Positions 1-12,152 of a stretch of DNA of 64,000 nucleotides are shown one piece after another; the stretch's first letter is position 1; each line of letters begins with the position of its first letter. Made by a program: the position numbers and the translations under genes. A model generated the notes under the pieces. The model saw only the letters and a list, made by a program, of their open reading frames with translations, was not told where the DNA came from and made no database searches. The DNA is from DATBSL01 sp963729875 (lineage in GTDB: Bacteria; Acidobacteriota; Vicinamibacteria; Fen-336), in NCBI GenBank assembly GCA_963729875.1, contig CAVSPR010000005.1, positions 1-64,000 of the forward strand, written 5' to 3'.

Positions 1-2011
<2,011 letters not shown>

Positions 2012-2199
2012 ACGGCGTTTACACTGCTTGAAACACTGTAGTCGTGTACGACGTCCCTTCGCGCTTTAGTAAGGATCTTCGGTTGTCAATGATCCGCGGG
2101 CACGGTGGCCCGCAGTGACGCTTCGCTCTCGCTCGACGCCACCGCTCGGCCGTCCCCTCGCGGGGAAGGCCGGGCGCTGACGTCGCCCTCTCGAGAAGC

Positions 2200-2275
2200 T
2201 GGTGGAGCTGACCGGGATCGAACCGGCGACCCCCTGGTTGCAAACCAGGTGCTCTCCCAGCTGAGCTACAGCCCC
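2200..2275 (-). tRNA. tRNA-Ala (anticodon TGC)
   Basis: Cloverleaf on the minus strand from GGGGCTGTAGC to the encoded CCA (76 nt). The anticodon stem CCTGG/CCAGG encloses TTTGCAA, giving UGC (Ala). The acceptor stem GGGGCTG pairs with CAGCTCC. It is the second tRNA in the 16S-23S spacer, 14 nt after tRNA-Ile. The following spacer 2012-2199 holds no gene. Confidence 0.97.
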
Positions 2276-2289
2276 GGGTTCGTCCGGTC

Positions 2290-2366
2290 TGGTGGGCCTA
2301 AGTGGATTCGAACCACTGACCTCACGGTTATCAGCCGTGCGCTCTAGCCAACTGAGCTATAGGCCC
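2290..2366 (-). tRNA. tRNA-Ile (anticodon GAT)
   Basis: Cloverleaf on the minus strand from GGGCCTATAGC to the encoded CCA (77 nt). The anticodon stem ACGGC/CCGT surrounds TGATAA, giving GAU (Ile). The arrangement 16S-tRNA-Ile-tRNA-Ala-23S is the classical rrn spacer. The 162 nt between it and 16S contain the 3' arm of the 16S processing stem and nothing else recognisable. Confidence 0.97.
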
Positions 2367-2455
2367 GTGGTCCGGCCAGGCCCGCGGCTCGTCCGCGGTC
2401 GAGGGTCTCGAGAGGCAGGCTCCCAAAGAGCATCGCCGAGCCCGGAGGCCTCGGC

Positions 2456-2481
2456 GGGTGGCTCTCTGAAAACTGGGTAGA
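2456..2481 (-). repeat. 3' arm of the pre-16S processing stem
   Basis: These 26 bases, transcribed after 16S, are complementary to the 26 bases at 4171-4196 transcribed before it, with a single G-U wobble. In pre-rRNA the two arms would close a helix that loops out 16S, the usual RNase III substrate. The pairing is read directly; cleavage by RNase III is inferred from the well-known arrangement. Confidence 0.85.
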
Positions 2482-2520
2482 CGAAGGCGAAGAGACAGGC
2501 GAGAACGGGCTCGGCTAGGA

Positions 2521-4080
<1,560 letters not shown>

Positions 4081-4170
4081 ACTCGTGACGCTTCCTTGCG
4101 GTCGCGCCCCTTCGTACTGAAGATACGTCTTGGTCCTTGCGAGTCTGAATCTCGCCGGAATCTTCTCTCA

Positions 4171-4196
4171 TCTACCCAGTTTTCAAAGAGCCACCC
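4171..4196 (-). repeat. 5' arm of the pre-16S processing stem, containing boxA
   Basis: Leader segment between the rrn promoter and 16S. It pairs over 26 bases with the trailer arm at 2456-2481. Inside it GGCTCTTTGAAAA (4181-4193) matches the rrn boxA antitermination element (TGCTCTTTAAMA type), which binds NusB/NusE in other bacteria. The antitermination role is inferred from that match and its position. Confidence 0.8.
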
Positions 4197-4217
4197 CGAC
4201 TTCGGGGGAACCTGACC

Positions 4218-4247
4218 AGAATACCGAAGTCTCAGTACCCTTGTCAA
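4218..4247 (-). promoter_or_regulatory. rrn promoter (sigma-70 type)
   Basis: Minus-strand -35 TTGACA (4242-4247), 18-nt spacer, -10 TATTCT (4218-4223), about 130 nt upstream of 16S. Just upstream lies the A-rich tract CCGAAAAAAGG, which could act as an UP element. The 4081-4404 interval between 16S and tyrS holds this promoter, the leader with boxA and the processing arm; I see no gene in it and no convincing terminator for tyrS. Confidence 0.8.
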
Positions 4248-4404
4248 GCCTTTTTTCGGCCTTTACGACGGGAGGTGCGAACTCAGGTGGGGGAGGTGCG
4301 TCCGGTTGACCCGACGTCCTTCTCACGGCACCCGGTGTTAACGCCCCCGGCAAAAGGAAATACTATGGGCACCGAGGCCCCTTGTCAAGTCGCCCCGCCC
4401 CTCT

Positions 4405-5586
4405 TCAGCGGGCCTCGACGCGGGCGTGCCGGGCCGCGCCCACCGAGAGCACGAAGCTCTCCCCCGGGGCCAGCACCAGCTCCGAGCCCGCCTCGAGCAC
4501 GGCACCGTCGCGCCGCACCGCGCGCTGGCGGAGGAGGCGCACGGCTTCCCCGTTGGATTTCGCGAAGCCCGCCTCCACCAGGAGGAGGTGGGGCTTCACG
4601 GGGCCGGCGGCGACGCGCACGACGCGCAGCTCGCTCGGGGCCTGGCGCTCCTGGTGCACGCGGCGCCACTCCGCCGAGGCGCCCTCCGCCGCCTCGGGGC
4701 CGTGAAAGTCCGCCACGATCCGCCGGCCGAGCGACATCTTCGACGCCATGGGCCGGCCCGCCGCCCGCTCGGCCTCGATCTCGTCCGGCGAGAGGTCGGT
4801 GAGCAGCGTGTAGTAGCGCCACATGAGCTCGTCCGAGATGCTCATGAGCTTGGCGAACATGACCTCGGGCGCCTCGGTCACGCCGACGTAGTTGCCGAGG
4901 CTCTTCGACATCTTCTCGACCCCGTCCGTGCCTTCGAGGAGGGGGGTGGTGAGGACGACCTGGGGCTCGAGGCCCCACGCCGGCATGATGTCGCGCCCCA
5001 CGTTGAGGTTGAAGAGCTGGTCGGTGCCCCCGAGCTCGACGTCCGCCTTCAACGCGACGGAGTCGTAGGCCTGGGCGAGCGGATAGAGGAACTCGTGGAT
5101 GGAGATGGGCTGCCCGCCCTCGTAGCGCTGCCGGAAGTCCCGGCGCTCGAGCATGCGCGCTACGTTGTAGGTGGCGGCGAGGCGGATGAAGCCCTCGGAC
5201 CCGAGGGCTCCCAGCCACTCGCTGTTGAAGCGGACCTCGGTCTTGACCGGGTCGAGGATCTTGAAGGCCTGCTTCTTGTACGTCTCGGCGTTCTTCTCGA
5301 TCTCCTCGCGGGAGAGAGGCGGGCGGGTCTTCGACTTGCCGGTGGGGTCGCCGATCATCCCCGTGAAGTCCCCGATCAGGAAGACGACCCGGTGGCCGAG
5401 GTCCTGGAAGTGCTTCATCTTCCGCATGAGGACCGTGTGGCCGAGGTGGATGTCGGGGGCGGTCGGGTCGAAGCCGACCTTGACGGTGAGGGGGCGGCCC
5501 AGGGCGAGCTTCGCCTTGAGCGCGTCCGCGGTCACCACGTCCACGGCACCCTTGGTCAAGCTGGCGAAGGCGTCGGCGCTCGTCAC
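4405..5586 (-). CDS. tyrS: tyrosyl-tRNA synthetase
   Basis: Charges tRNA-Tyr with tyrosine in the cytoplasm; class I synthetase. The 393 residues show the HIGH-type motif HLGH (47-50) and KMSKS (225-229), and an S4-like RNA-binding tail from about residue 330. The KMSKS form and length fit the TyrRS type common in proteobacteria. A GTG start at 5586 overlaps the purN stop as GTGA, so tyrS is the last gene of purM-purN-tyrS. An upstream extension in the same frame lies inside purN and is not coding. The rrn promoter follows about 160 bp downstream. Confidence 0.97.
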   Translation of the reverse strand: MTSADAFASLTKGAVDVVTADALKAKLALGRPLTVKVGFDPTAPDIHLGHTVLMRKMKHFQDLGHRVVFLIGDFTGMIGDPTGKSKTRPPLSREEIEKNAETYKKQAFKILDPVKTEVRFNSEWLGALGSEGFIRLAATYNVARMLERRDFRQRYEGGQPISIHEFLYPLAQAYDSVALKADVELGGTDQLFNLNVGRDIMPAWGLEPQVVLTTPLLEGTDGVEKMSKSLGNYVGVTEAPEVMFAKLMSISDELMWRYYTLLTDLSPDEIEAERAAGRPMASKMSLGRRIVADFHGPEAAEGASAEWRRVHQERQAPSELRVVRVAAGPVKPHLLLVEAGFAKSNGEAVRLLRQRAVRRDGAVLEAGSELVLAPGESFVLSVGAARHARVEAR

Positions 5587-6188
5587 TCTCCCTCCACGAT
5601 CACACGGCGGCCCTCGACCCGGCAGCGGCCTTCGAGCAGGAGACGCACGGCCCGCGGGTAGAGGCGGTGCTCCACCTCGAGGATGCGGGCGGCCAGGGTC
5701 TCGGGGGTGTCGCCCGAGAGGACTGGCACCGCCTCCTGGGCCACGATCGGCCCCGAGTCGAGCCCCTCGTCCACGAGGTGCACGGTGGCCCCGCTCACCT
5801 TCGCCCCGTGCTCCCAGGCCTGGTGCTGCGCGTCCTTGCCGGGGAAGGCGGGCAGCAGCGCGGGGTGGATGTTGACGATCCGCCCGGGGAAGGCCCGGAC
5901 GAAGCCGGGGGACAGCAAGCGCATGAAGCCCGCCAGGCAGACGAGGTCGACCTGGTGCGCGCGCAGGCACTCGACGATCTCGCCGTCGAAGTCCTCGCGC
6001 TTCTTGCCCCGGTGGTCGCGGAAGACCGCGGGGATCCCGGCCTCTCGCGCGCGCTCGAGGCCGAGGGCGCCCTCGACGTTCGAGACGACGACCGCGATCT
6101 CGCCGCCGAGCTCGCCACGCCGCTGCGCGTCGATCAGGGCCTGGAGGTTCGTCCCCCGGCCGCTGACGAGCACGCCGACCCTCTTCAC
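5583..6188 (-). CDS. purN: phosphoribosylglycinamide formyltransferase
   Basis: Transfers a formyl group from 10-formyl-THF to GAR in purine synthesis. The 201 residues begin at GTG 6188, 8 nt after the purM stop. The phosphate loop SGRGTNLQAL lies at residues 9-18, the catalytic N-I-H triad at 106-108 in NIHPALLPAFPG, and the catalytic Asp at 144 (DSGPIV). The stop is shared with the tyrS start (GTGA). Length and motifs are normal for the folate-dependent family. Confidence 0.97.
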   Translation of the reverse strand: MKRVGVLVSGRGTNLQALIDAQRRGELGGEIAVVVSNVEGALGLERAREAGIPAVFRDHRGKKREDFDGEIVECLRAHQVDLVCLAGFMRLLSPGFVRAFPGRIVNIHPALLPAFPGKDAQHQAWEHGAKVSGATVHLVDEGLDSGPIVAQEAVPVLSGDTPETLAARILEVEHRLYPRAVRLLLEGRCRVEGRRVIVEGE

Positions 6189-6196
6189 CGCCGCCC

Positions 6197-7213
6197 TCAC
6201 TCCCAGGAGACGCCGGAGCCGGACACGACGCTGCCGATCACGAAGCTCGTCTCCCCCCGCCGCTCGAGCGAGTGCTCGACCTCGTGGAGATCGCCCGGCG
6301 ACACCACGACCACCATGCCGACACCCATGTTGAAGGTGCGCCCCATCTCCTCGTCGCAGATCCCGCCGCCGTTCTGGATCAACCGGAAGAGGGCCGGCAC
6401 CTCCCAGGAGCCCCGGACGAGGCGCGCCCCGAGCCCGTCGGGGAGGACCCGGGGGATGTTGCCGGGGAAGCCGCCCCCGGTGATGTGGGCGAGGGCCCGC
6501 ACCTTGTCGCGCTCGAGGAGCGGCTCGAGGGCGGCGAGGTAGCTGCGGTGGGGGGCGAGAAGCGCCGCGCCCACCGTCGTCCCGAGCTCCGGAAGGTGGG
6601 TGTCCACCCGGTGGCCGAGGGTCTCGAAGAGCACCTTGCGGGCGAGCGAGTAGCCGTTCGTGTGGAGTCCCGCCGAGGGCAGGCCGAGGAGCACGTCGCC
6701 CTCGCGCACGCCACGGGGGAGGGCCCGGTCCTTCTCCACCACCCCGACGATGAAGCCGGCGAGGTCGTAGTCGTCCTCGGCGTAGGTGCCCGGCATCTCC
6801 GCGGTCTCTCCGCCGATGAGCGGGCAGCCGAGCTCGGCGCAGGCGCGGGAGAAGCCGGAGACGATTCTCTCGACCTTCTGGGGGTCCATCTTCCCGAGGG
6901 CCACGTAGTCGAGGAAGAAGAGCGGCACCGCCCCCTGGACGAGGATGTCGTCGACGCAGTGGGCGACGAGGTCGTAGCCGACGGTGTCGTGGACGCCGGC
7001 GAGGATCGCCACCTTGATCTTGGTCCCGACCCCGTCGGTCGAGGCCACGAGGACGGGCTCGCGGTAGCGGGAGAGGTCGGGGCGGAACATGCCGCCGAAG
7101 GAGCCGATCTCGGTGAGGACGGAGGCGTTGAAGGTGGCCTTCGCCAGGCCCTTGATGCGGGCCTTGGCCGCGTCCGCCGCGCTGATGTCGACGCCGGCCT
7201 CGCGGTAGTCCAT
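6197..7213 (-). CDS. purM: phosphoribosylformylglycinamidine cyclo-ligase (AIR synthetase)
   Basis: Closes the imidazole ring of AIR, the purine step after FGAM synthetase. The 338-residue protein starts MDYREAGVDI and carries the ATP-binding STDGVGTK and GGETAEMPG motifs typical of PurM/ThiL-fold enzymes. First gene of purM-purN-tyrS, divergent from ispA across 83 bp. A TACACT hexamer at 7224-7229 could be its -10, but I see no good -35. Confidence 0.97.
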   Translation of the reverse strand: MDYREAGVDISAADAAKARIKGLAKATFNASVLTEIGSFGGMFRPDLSRYREPVLVASTDGVGTKIKVAILAGVHDTVGYDLVAHCVDDILVQGAVPLFFLDYVALGKMDPQKVERIVSGFSRACAELGCPLIGGETAEMPGTYAEDDYDLAGFIVGVVEKDRALPRGVREGDVLLGLPSAGLHTNGYSLARKVLFETLGHRVDTHLPELGTTVGAALLAPHRSYLAALEPLLERDKVRALAHITGGGFPGNIPRVLPDGLGARLVRGSWEVPALFRLIQNGGGICDEEMGRTFNMGVGMVVVVSPGDLHEVEHSLERRGETSFVIGSVVSGSGVSWE

Positions 7214-7296
7214 GGGAGCTCGCAGTGTAGCGCCAAAGCGCCGCCCCGCGGGAAGTCCCGAAGCGCCCGTATGGCTTAAGATGGCGGGGCCGAGCC

Positions 7297-8199
7297 ATGG
7301 ACGCCATCGCACCCGCATCCGAGTTCGAGGACCTCGAGAGGACCCTCGAGAGCCGCCGCCGGCAGGTGGAGGCGGCGCTGCGCCGCCTGGCCGTACGCGG
7401 TCGCGCCCCGGCGGTGGAGGCCGCGGTCGAGGACAGCCTCTTTGCCCCCGCCAAGCGCCTGCGGCCCATCCTCTCGCTCCTGGTGGCCGAGGTGCTGAAG
7501 GGCAACCCGGAGACGGTGCTGCCGGCCGGCTGCGCGATCGAGATGGTGCACACGGCCAGCCTCATCCTCGACGACCTGCCGTCGATGGACGACGCGCAGG
7601 CCCGGCGTGGGCGGCCCACCTGCCACGTGGCCCACGGCGAGGCGACGGCGGTGCTCGCCGCCTTCGCCCTCGTGAACCGGGCCTTCGAGATCCTGGCCGA
7701 GGGCTGGGACGGCGGCCCCGACGCCGCCGCCCGGGGCACGATCGCCCGGGAGCTGGCACACGCGATCGGGCTGGACGGGATGATCGCCGGCCAGTCGGTC
7801 GACCTGCTGATGACGGACCGGGCGATCGACTTCCCGACCCTCGAGTTCATCCACAGCCGCAAGACGGGCGCCCTCTTCATGGCCTCGGCCGCCCTCGGGG
7901 CCATGGCCGCCCGCGCACGGCCGGCCGAGCTTGCCTCGGTGGTCGCCTACGCCAAGAACCTGGGCCTCGCCTTCCAGATCGTCGACGACCTCATCGACGT
8001 GACGGGGGGTGAGGAGGCCGGCAAGGACGTGGGCAAGGACCTCAAGAAGACGACGTTCGTTTCGTTCTCCGGCGTCGAGGGGGCTCACGCCCTCGCGCGG
8101 GAGCTCATCGCGGCGAGCCGCGCCGCGCTTTCGACGTTCGGGCCGCGGGCCGACCCGCTGCGGGATCTCGCCCGCTACGTGGTGACGCGCAGGAGGTGA
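7297..8199 (+). CDS. ispA: polyprenyl (farnesyl/geranylgeranyl) diphosphate synthase
   Basis: Trans-prenyltransferase that condenses IPP with allylic diphosphates, supplying precursors for quinones, undecaprenyl carriers or carotenoids. In 300 residues the first Asp-rich motif is DDLPSMDD (92-99) and the second DDLID (230-234). The DDx4D spacing and the length fit IspA-type short-chain synthases; product length (C15 or C20) cannot be read off. AGGAGG at its 3' end is the ribosome-binding site of the next gene, so the two are probably cotranscribed. A TAAGAT hexamer at 7277-7282 could be a -10. Confidence 0.93.
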   Translation: MDAIAPASEFEDLERTLESRRRQVEAALRRLAVRGRAPAVEAAVEDSLFAPAKRLRPILSLLVAEVLKGNPETVLPAGCAIEMVHTASLILDDLPSMDDAQARRGRPTCHVAHGEATAVLAAFALVNRAFEILAEGWDGGPDAAARGTIARELAHAIGLDGMIAGQSVDLLMTDRAIDFPTLEFIHSRKTGALFMASAALGAMAARARPAELASVVAYAKNLGLAFQIVDDLIDVTGGEEAGKDVGKDLKKTTFVSFSGVEGAHALARELIAASRAALSTFGPRADPLRDLARYVVTRRR

Positions 8200-8204
8200 G
8201 TGCC

Positions 8205-8357
8205 ATGAGCCGCTGCCCCGAGTGCGAGATAGACCTGGAGCTCGACGGCTACGACCTCGACGTGGGGGAGACGATCAACTGCCCCGGGTGTGCGATCGAG
8301 CTGCGGGTGGTGAGCCTCGATCCCATCGGCGTGGCGCTGATCGAGGAGGACGAGTAG
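8205..8357 (+). CDS. LysW-family small zinc-ribbon protein (putative amino-group carrier)
   Basis: A 50-residue acidic protein preceded by a perfect AGGAGG (8191-8196) that overlaps the end of ispA. It has two CxxC pairs (C4/C7 and C26/C29), then a RVVSLDP segment and an acidic C-terminus ending EEDE. The order CPEC, GE, CPGC, EL-VV-LDP matches LysW/ArgW carriers, which hold amino acids on a C-terminal Glu during lysine or arginine synthesis. The usual EDWGE tail is missing, though the last residue is still Glu. No lysX/argX, lysZ or lysY homologue is in the window, so the function is open. Confidence 0.8.
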   Translation: MSRCPECEIDLELDGYDLDVGETINCPGCAIELRVVSLDPIGVALIEEDE

Positions 8358-8440
8358 GGGGGAACGGCCTTCCCGGGGGGCTTTGCCGGGGCTTTCCTCG
8401 GGGCCTTCCCAGGAGAAACGGCCAACGGAACGACCAGATC

Positions 8441-8461
8441 GACCCGCGCTTCGCGCGGGTC
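8441..8461. terminator. GC-rich hairpin between convergent genes
   Basis: Perfect 9-bp stem GACCCGCGC/GCGCGGGTC with a 3-base loop, between the LysW-like gene (plus) and the STAS gene (minus). There is no T-run, so it is at best a weak or factor-assisted bidirectional terminator. The call rests on position and stem strength. Confidence 0.5.
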
Positions 8462-8466
8462 GGGGA

Positions 8467-8805
8467 TCACCCGAACGACCGGACCGCTTCCGTCTCGTCC
8501 TGGAAGGTCTCGAAGGTGGGCAGCAGGCGCGCCATGTCGAGGGTGCTGTAGACGCGGTCGCCCAGGTTCAGCAGCTTGAGCTCGGCGCCGAAGCGGCGCG
8601 CGGTCTTGAGGCCGGCCACGAGCTCGCCCACCCCGGCGCTGTCGACGAACGCCAGGTCGGAGAGGTTGAGGAGGATCTTCCGCCGGTTCTCGGCGAGCAG
8701 CTCGTCGATCGCCTCGCGGAGGATCTGGTCGCCGAGGCCGGCGGTGAGCCGGCCCTTCAGGTCGAGGATGACGACGTCCTTCGTCTGCCGTACTTCGACG
8801 TGCAT
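8467..8805 (-). CDS. STAS-domain anti-sigma factor antagonist
   Basis: A 112-residue single-domain STAS protein of the SpoIIAA/RsbV type. Such proteins switch partners with a serine kinase anti-sigma factor. The phosphoacceptor segment VDSAGVGEL is present, with Ser56 the likely phosphorylated residue. No anti-sigma kinase or phosphatase is adjacent; ppiD lies 23 nt upstream on the same strand. A second STAS gene occurs at 61296-61654. Family assignment is firm, partner unknown. Confidence 0.9.
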   Translation of the reverse strand: MHVEVRQTKDVVILDLKGRLTAGLGDQILREAIDELLAENRRKILLNLSDLAFVDSAGVGELVAGLKTARRFGAELKLLNLGDRVYSTLDMARLLPTFETFQDETEAVRSFG

Positions 8806-8828
8806 GGCGAGTCCCCCGGCCCCGTTCC

Positions 8829-10760
8829 TTACTGCTCCTGCCCGAGCGCCCGGCGGTAGGCGGTCGCGTCCCGGTGCACCTCGTACCGGTCGCGCGCGGC
8901 GACCACGAAGGCGCGGAACAGCTCCGACTGCTCCTGCTGTCTCAGCGAGGCGGCGACCTGTCCCTTCTGCCTCGCCAGCTCCGCCGGGTCGAAGGGCTTC
9001 TTCTCGAGCACCCGCAGCACCGCCCAGCCGCCGGAGGTCCGGACGGGATCGCTCAGCGTCTTCTCGGCGATCGAGAAGGCCGCCTCCTCGAGGGCAGCGC
9101 CGGTCCCGAGGTCGCCGAGCGCCTGCCCGCGGCCGGTGAGGGCGGGGGTCTCCTTGCGCACGAGCCCCGCCGCGGTGGCCGCCTTGTCGAGCCCGCTCTT
9201 CTCCGCCTGCGCCTTGACCGCCGCCGCTGCCGCCCGCGCCCTGTCGAAGGCGCCTTCGTCGACGAGATCGGCCCGCACCTTGTCCTCCACGTCCTTGAGC
9301 TCCGGGGCTCGCGCCGGCAGGACCTCGGCGAGCGCGACGAAGGCCGCGCCCTGCGGGAGGCCGAAGCCCTCCTTCTCGGTCTGGCTCGGCTTCATCTCGA
9401 AGACGCGGGCCACGAGGGTGGGCGAGGCGAGCACGGGCGGGGTCTCGCCCCGGGCGAAGGGCGCGCTCTTCTGCACCGTGAGCCCCTGCTCCCGGGCCGC
9501 TTCCTCGAGGGACTTGCCGCGCCCGAGGGCGTCGGCCAGGGCCTGCGACTTCTGCTCGCCGAGGTCGCGCATCTTGCGCTCGGTGACGGCCCCCCGGATG
9601 CGCTCCTTGACCTGCGCGAGGGGCAGCACCGTCGCCTCGCGCTTGCTGACGAGGCGGATGACGTGGAAGCCGAACGAGGTCTTGACGAGGTCGGAGACCT
9701 GGCCGGGCTGGAGGGCGAAGACGGCGTCGTCGAACTCGGGCACCATGCGCCCGGGTGGGAAGCAGCCGAGGTCGCCGCCGTTCGCGGCCGACCCGGTGTC
9801 CTCCGAGGAGGCCTTCGCGAGAGCGGCGAAGTCGCCGCCCGCCTTCACCTTCTCGAGCAGGCCCTGGGCGATCGACTGCGCCTCGGCCTCGGGGTGGCCT
9901 TCGCCGGTGTCTCCCGCCTTCACCTTGACCAGGATGTGGCTGGCGCAGGCCTCCTCCTCCTGGCGGAACTCCTCCCGGTGGTCCTGGTAGTAGAGCTCGA
10001 TGTCGCGGTCGGTCACCGCCACCAGCGGCTGCAGGGTCGGCCGGTCGAGGAGGACGTAGGAGACGACGCGCTTCTCCGGGATGCGGTAGGCGTCCTTCTT
10101 CGCCTCGAAGCGGGCCCTGATCTCCTCCGCGGTCGGCTGGATCTCGGTGCGGAACCGCGCCGCATCGGCGAGCACGTACTCGAGCTTCACCTGCTCGGTC
10201 CGGCGGCGGAACTCGCGCTCCACCTCGGCGTCGCTGACGGACACGGAGGCGCCGACCAGGCTCTCCAGGCTCTGGCGCAGCAGCTGGCGCCGCAGCGAGT
10301 GCTCGAAGTCCTCCTCCGAGAGTCCCTGCAGCTCGAGGCGGCGCCTGATCTCCTGCGTCCCGATGAACTGCCCGCCGTCCTGGAACTCGGGGGAGGTCGC
10401 GATCGCACGGGCCACGGCCTCGTCGGACACGGTCACCCCGAGGCGCCGGCTCTCGAGCTCGACCAGGCGGTCGGTGACCAGGGCCTCGAGGACCTGCTCC
10501 TCGAGGCCGAGCTGGCGGAGCATGTTCTCATCGAGGCGGCCCTGGTAGAGGCGGTCGTAGACCTGGCGCTGGCGGTAGAAGGCGCGCTGGAACTCGCCGA
10601 CCGAAACCGGCAGCCCTCCCACGCTCACCACGGTCTCGCCCGGCGTGCCTTGCCCCTCGGTCGTCAGGGCGGGGATGTAGAGGATGATGAACGCGGCGAT
10701 CACCAGCCACAGGAAGATATAGAGCCACCGCCGGTGGCGGCGCATCAGGGCGAGAGCCAT
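8829..10760 (-). CDS. ppiD: PpiD-type peptidyl-prolyl isomerase/periplasmic chaperone
   Basis: Inner-membrane-anchored periplasmic folding factor for outer-membrane proteins. Its 643 residues start with a short basic cytoplasmic segment and one membrane helix (about 13-30), then a SurA-N-like helical region, and a parvulin domain at about 265-375 (ASHILVKV, GGDLGCF, SFGFHVIRL). The C-terminal third is a second, degenerate isomerase-like and helical region. The length is typical of PpiD (about 620). It is divergent from the FecR-domain gene, with a 152-bp promoter region between. Confidence 0.93.
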   Translation of the reverse strand: MALALMRRHRRWLYIFLWLVIAAFIILYIPALTTEGQGTPGETVVSVGGLPVSVGEFQRAFYRQRQVYDRLYQGRLDENMLRQLGLEEQVLEALVTDRLVELESRRLGVTVSDEAVARAIATSPEFQDGGQFIGTQEIRRRLELQGLSEEDFEHSLRRQLLRQSLESLVGASVSVSDAEVEREFRRRTEQVKLEYVLADAARFRTEIQPTAEEIRARFEAKKDAYRIPEKRVVSYVLLDRPTLQPLVAVTDRDIELYYQDHREEFRQEEEACASHILVKVKAGDTGEGHPEAEAQSIAQGLLEKVKAGGDFAALAKASSEDTGSAANGGDLGCFPPGRMVPEFDDAVFALQPGQVSDLVKTSFGFHVIRLVSKREATVLPLAQVKERIRGAVTERKMRDLGEQKSQALADALGRGKSLEEAAREQGLTVQKSAPFARGETPPVLASPTLVARVFEMKPSQTEKEGFGLPQGAAFVALAEVLPARAPELKDVEDKVRADLVDEGAFDRARAAAAAVKAQAEKSGLDKAATAAGLVRKETPALTGRGQALGDLGTGAALEEAAFSIAEKTLSDPVRTSGGWAVLRVLEKKPFDPAELARQKGQVAASLRQQEQSELFRAFVVAARDRYEVHRDATAYRRALGQEQ

Positions 10761-10839
10761 GCTGTCTCCATCGAGGAAGGTCGCAAAGGCGGGATTTTAT
10801 GCCCCCCACCCCCCGCCCGCAAGCCGGGGGTCCCGTCGC

Positions 10840-10868
10840 TTGGGCGGGGCCCCGAGTTGTTCTATACT
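10840..10868 (+). promoter_or_regulatory. candidate promoter for the FecR/GGDEF/mre block
   Basis: TTGGGC (10840-10845), 17-nt spacer, TATACT (10863-10868), about 45 bp before the ATG at 10913. Spacing is ideal and the -10 has five of six consensus bases. It is the only good promoter-like match in the ppiD/FecR intergenic region and would feed the long plus-strand run that follows. Confidence 0.55.
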
Positions 10869-10912
10869 CGCTGGCCCGGCTAAGTTGCGCGGGCTCAGGG
10901 GATTTGGCCTGG

Positions 10913-12151
10913 ATGGCGTCTGAGAAGCAGCCGCCGCGCGTGAGCGGCGACCGGATCGAGTGGTTCACGGTCAGCTACAGGACTCTCGCCCTCTTGGGGG
11001 TTGCCCTCGTTCTGCTCGCTGCGCTCGGCTGGTTCGTCCTCGGCCGCCGAGCGCCCCCGCCGCCGCCTCCCGCCGCGCAGGTCGAGACCGGGGCCCGCTT
11101 CGCCTCGATCGACGGGTCCGTGCAGGTGAAGCGCTCGGGGACCCTCGAGTGGGTTCCCGCCACGCGCGCGGTCGTCCTGCGGCAGAACGACCTCGTGCGC
11201 ACCGGCGCCGGGGCGAGCGCCGAGATCCTCTTCGCGGACGGGACCGTCTTCAACGTGCGCCCCGACAGCCTGATCACGGTCGAGGAGAGCTCGCAGAACC
11301 CCGTCTCGCGGCAGCAGCGGGTCGCCCTCACGATCCAGTCCGGGGAGGCCAACTTCCAGACCGCGGCCCGCAACGTCCCGGGCAGCACCACGATCTCGAC
11401 GCCCACCGTGCGCACGACCGCCGAGCGCGACACCTCGGGCAACATCCAGGTGGCCGAGGGGGGCGCGACCGGCCTGCGCATCTTCCGCGGGCAGGGCGCG
11501 GCCGAGACCAGCACCGGCCAGAAGATCGCCCTCGGCACGAACGAGGGCGTGCGCGTCGACGCGAGCGGCACGGCCGGCCCGAAGGTGGCCCTGCCGTCGG
11601 TCCCCCAGCTCACCGCGCCCTCGAACGGGACCGACATCGCCTACCCGGATCTCGCGCAGGGCATCACCCTCCTGCTGTGGAACGCGGTGCCGGCGGCGTC
11701 CGGCTACCGGGTGATGGTGGACTACAGCCCCTCCTTCGCGCGGCCGCTGTTCGACCGGCGGGCGGAGCGGCCCACGCAGATGGAGCTGCGGGCTCTCGAA
11801 GCGGGGTCGTACTTCTGGAAGGTGGCGGCGGTCGGAACCGACGGCACCGAGGGGAGCTTCTCGGACGTCTGGCGCTTCACGCTGGCGAAGGCCCTGCAGA
11901 GCGCGGCTTCTCCCCCGCCGCTCGTGTTCGAGGCCGCCGAGCTCAAGGGCAACGTCCTGCACGTGCGCGGGCGCACGGAGCCGGGAGCGAGCCTCACCCT
12001 GAACGGGGAGCGGCTCGAGGTACAGGCGGACGGGTCGTTCAACGAGTTCCTGACCTTCGAGGGCGCCGGCGGCGCCACGCTGGTCCTGAAGGCCACCGGG
12101 CTCAAGGGCGGCAGCGCCGAGCTGCGCCGCCGGGTCACGGTCGCGAACTGA
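10913..12151 (+). CDS. FecR-domain membrane protein
   Basis: A 412-residue membrane-anchored protein: a helix at about 23-43, a proline stretch, then a FecR-like domain (about 60-175, with the ...RTGAGASAEILFADGTVF... pattern), a fibronectin/Ig-like module near 225-330 and a further beta module at the C-terminus. FecR domains alone sense or bind at the envelope; this one lacks a sigma factor partner nearby. I chose the ATG at 10913 because the candidate promoter lies upstream of it. It is followed 1 nt later by the GGDEF gene, implying cotranslation. Confidence 0.8.
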   Translation: MASEKQPPRVSGDRIEWFTVSYRTLALLGVALVLLAALGWFVLGRRAPPPPPPAAQVETGARFASIDGSVQVKRSGTLEWVPATRAVVLRQNDLVRTGAGASAEILFADGTVFNVRPDSLITVEESSQNPVSRQQRVALTIQSGEANFQTAARNVPGSTTISTPTVRTTAERDTSGNIQVAEGGATGLRIFRGQGAAETSTGQKIALGTNEGVRVDASGTAGPKVALPSVPQLTAPSNGTDIAYPDLAQGITLLLWNAVPAASGYRVMVDYSPSFARPLFDRRAERPTQMELRALEAGSYFWKVAAVGTDGTEGSFSDVWRFTLAKALQSAASPPPLVFEAAELKGNVLHVRGRTEPGASLTLNGERLEVQADGSFNEFLTFEGAGGATLVLKATGLKGGSAELRRRVTVAN

Positions 12152-12152
12152 A

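Noticed and set aside
2030..2130. TTGACA in the tRNA-Ala-23S spacer as an internal rrn promoter
   Set aside because: No -10-like hexamer at 16-18 nt; the nearest TACTAA is only 12 nt away.
7620..7640. Extra CACGTG-centred palindromes (also in dnaA, atpC and 23S) as parS sites
   Set aside because: They match only the central six to eight bases and lack the flanking TGT/ACA.
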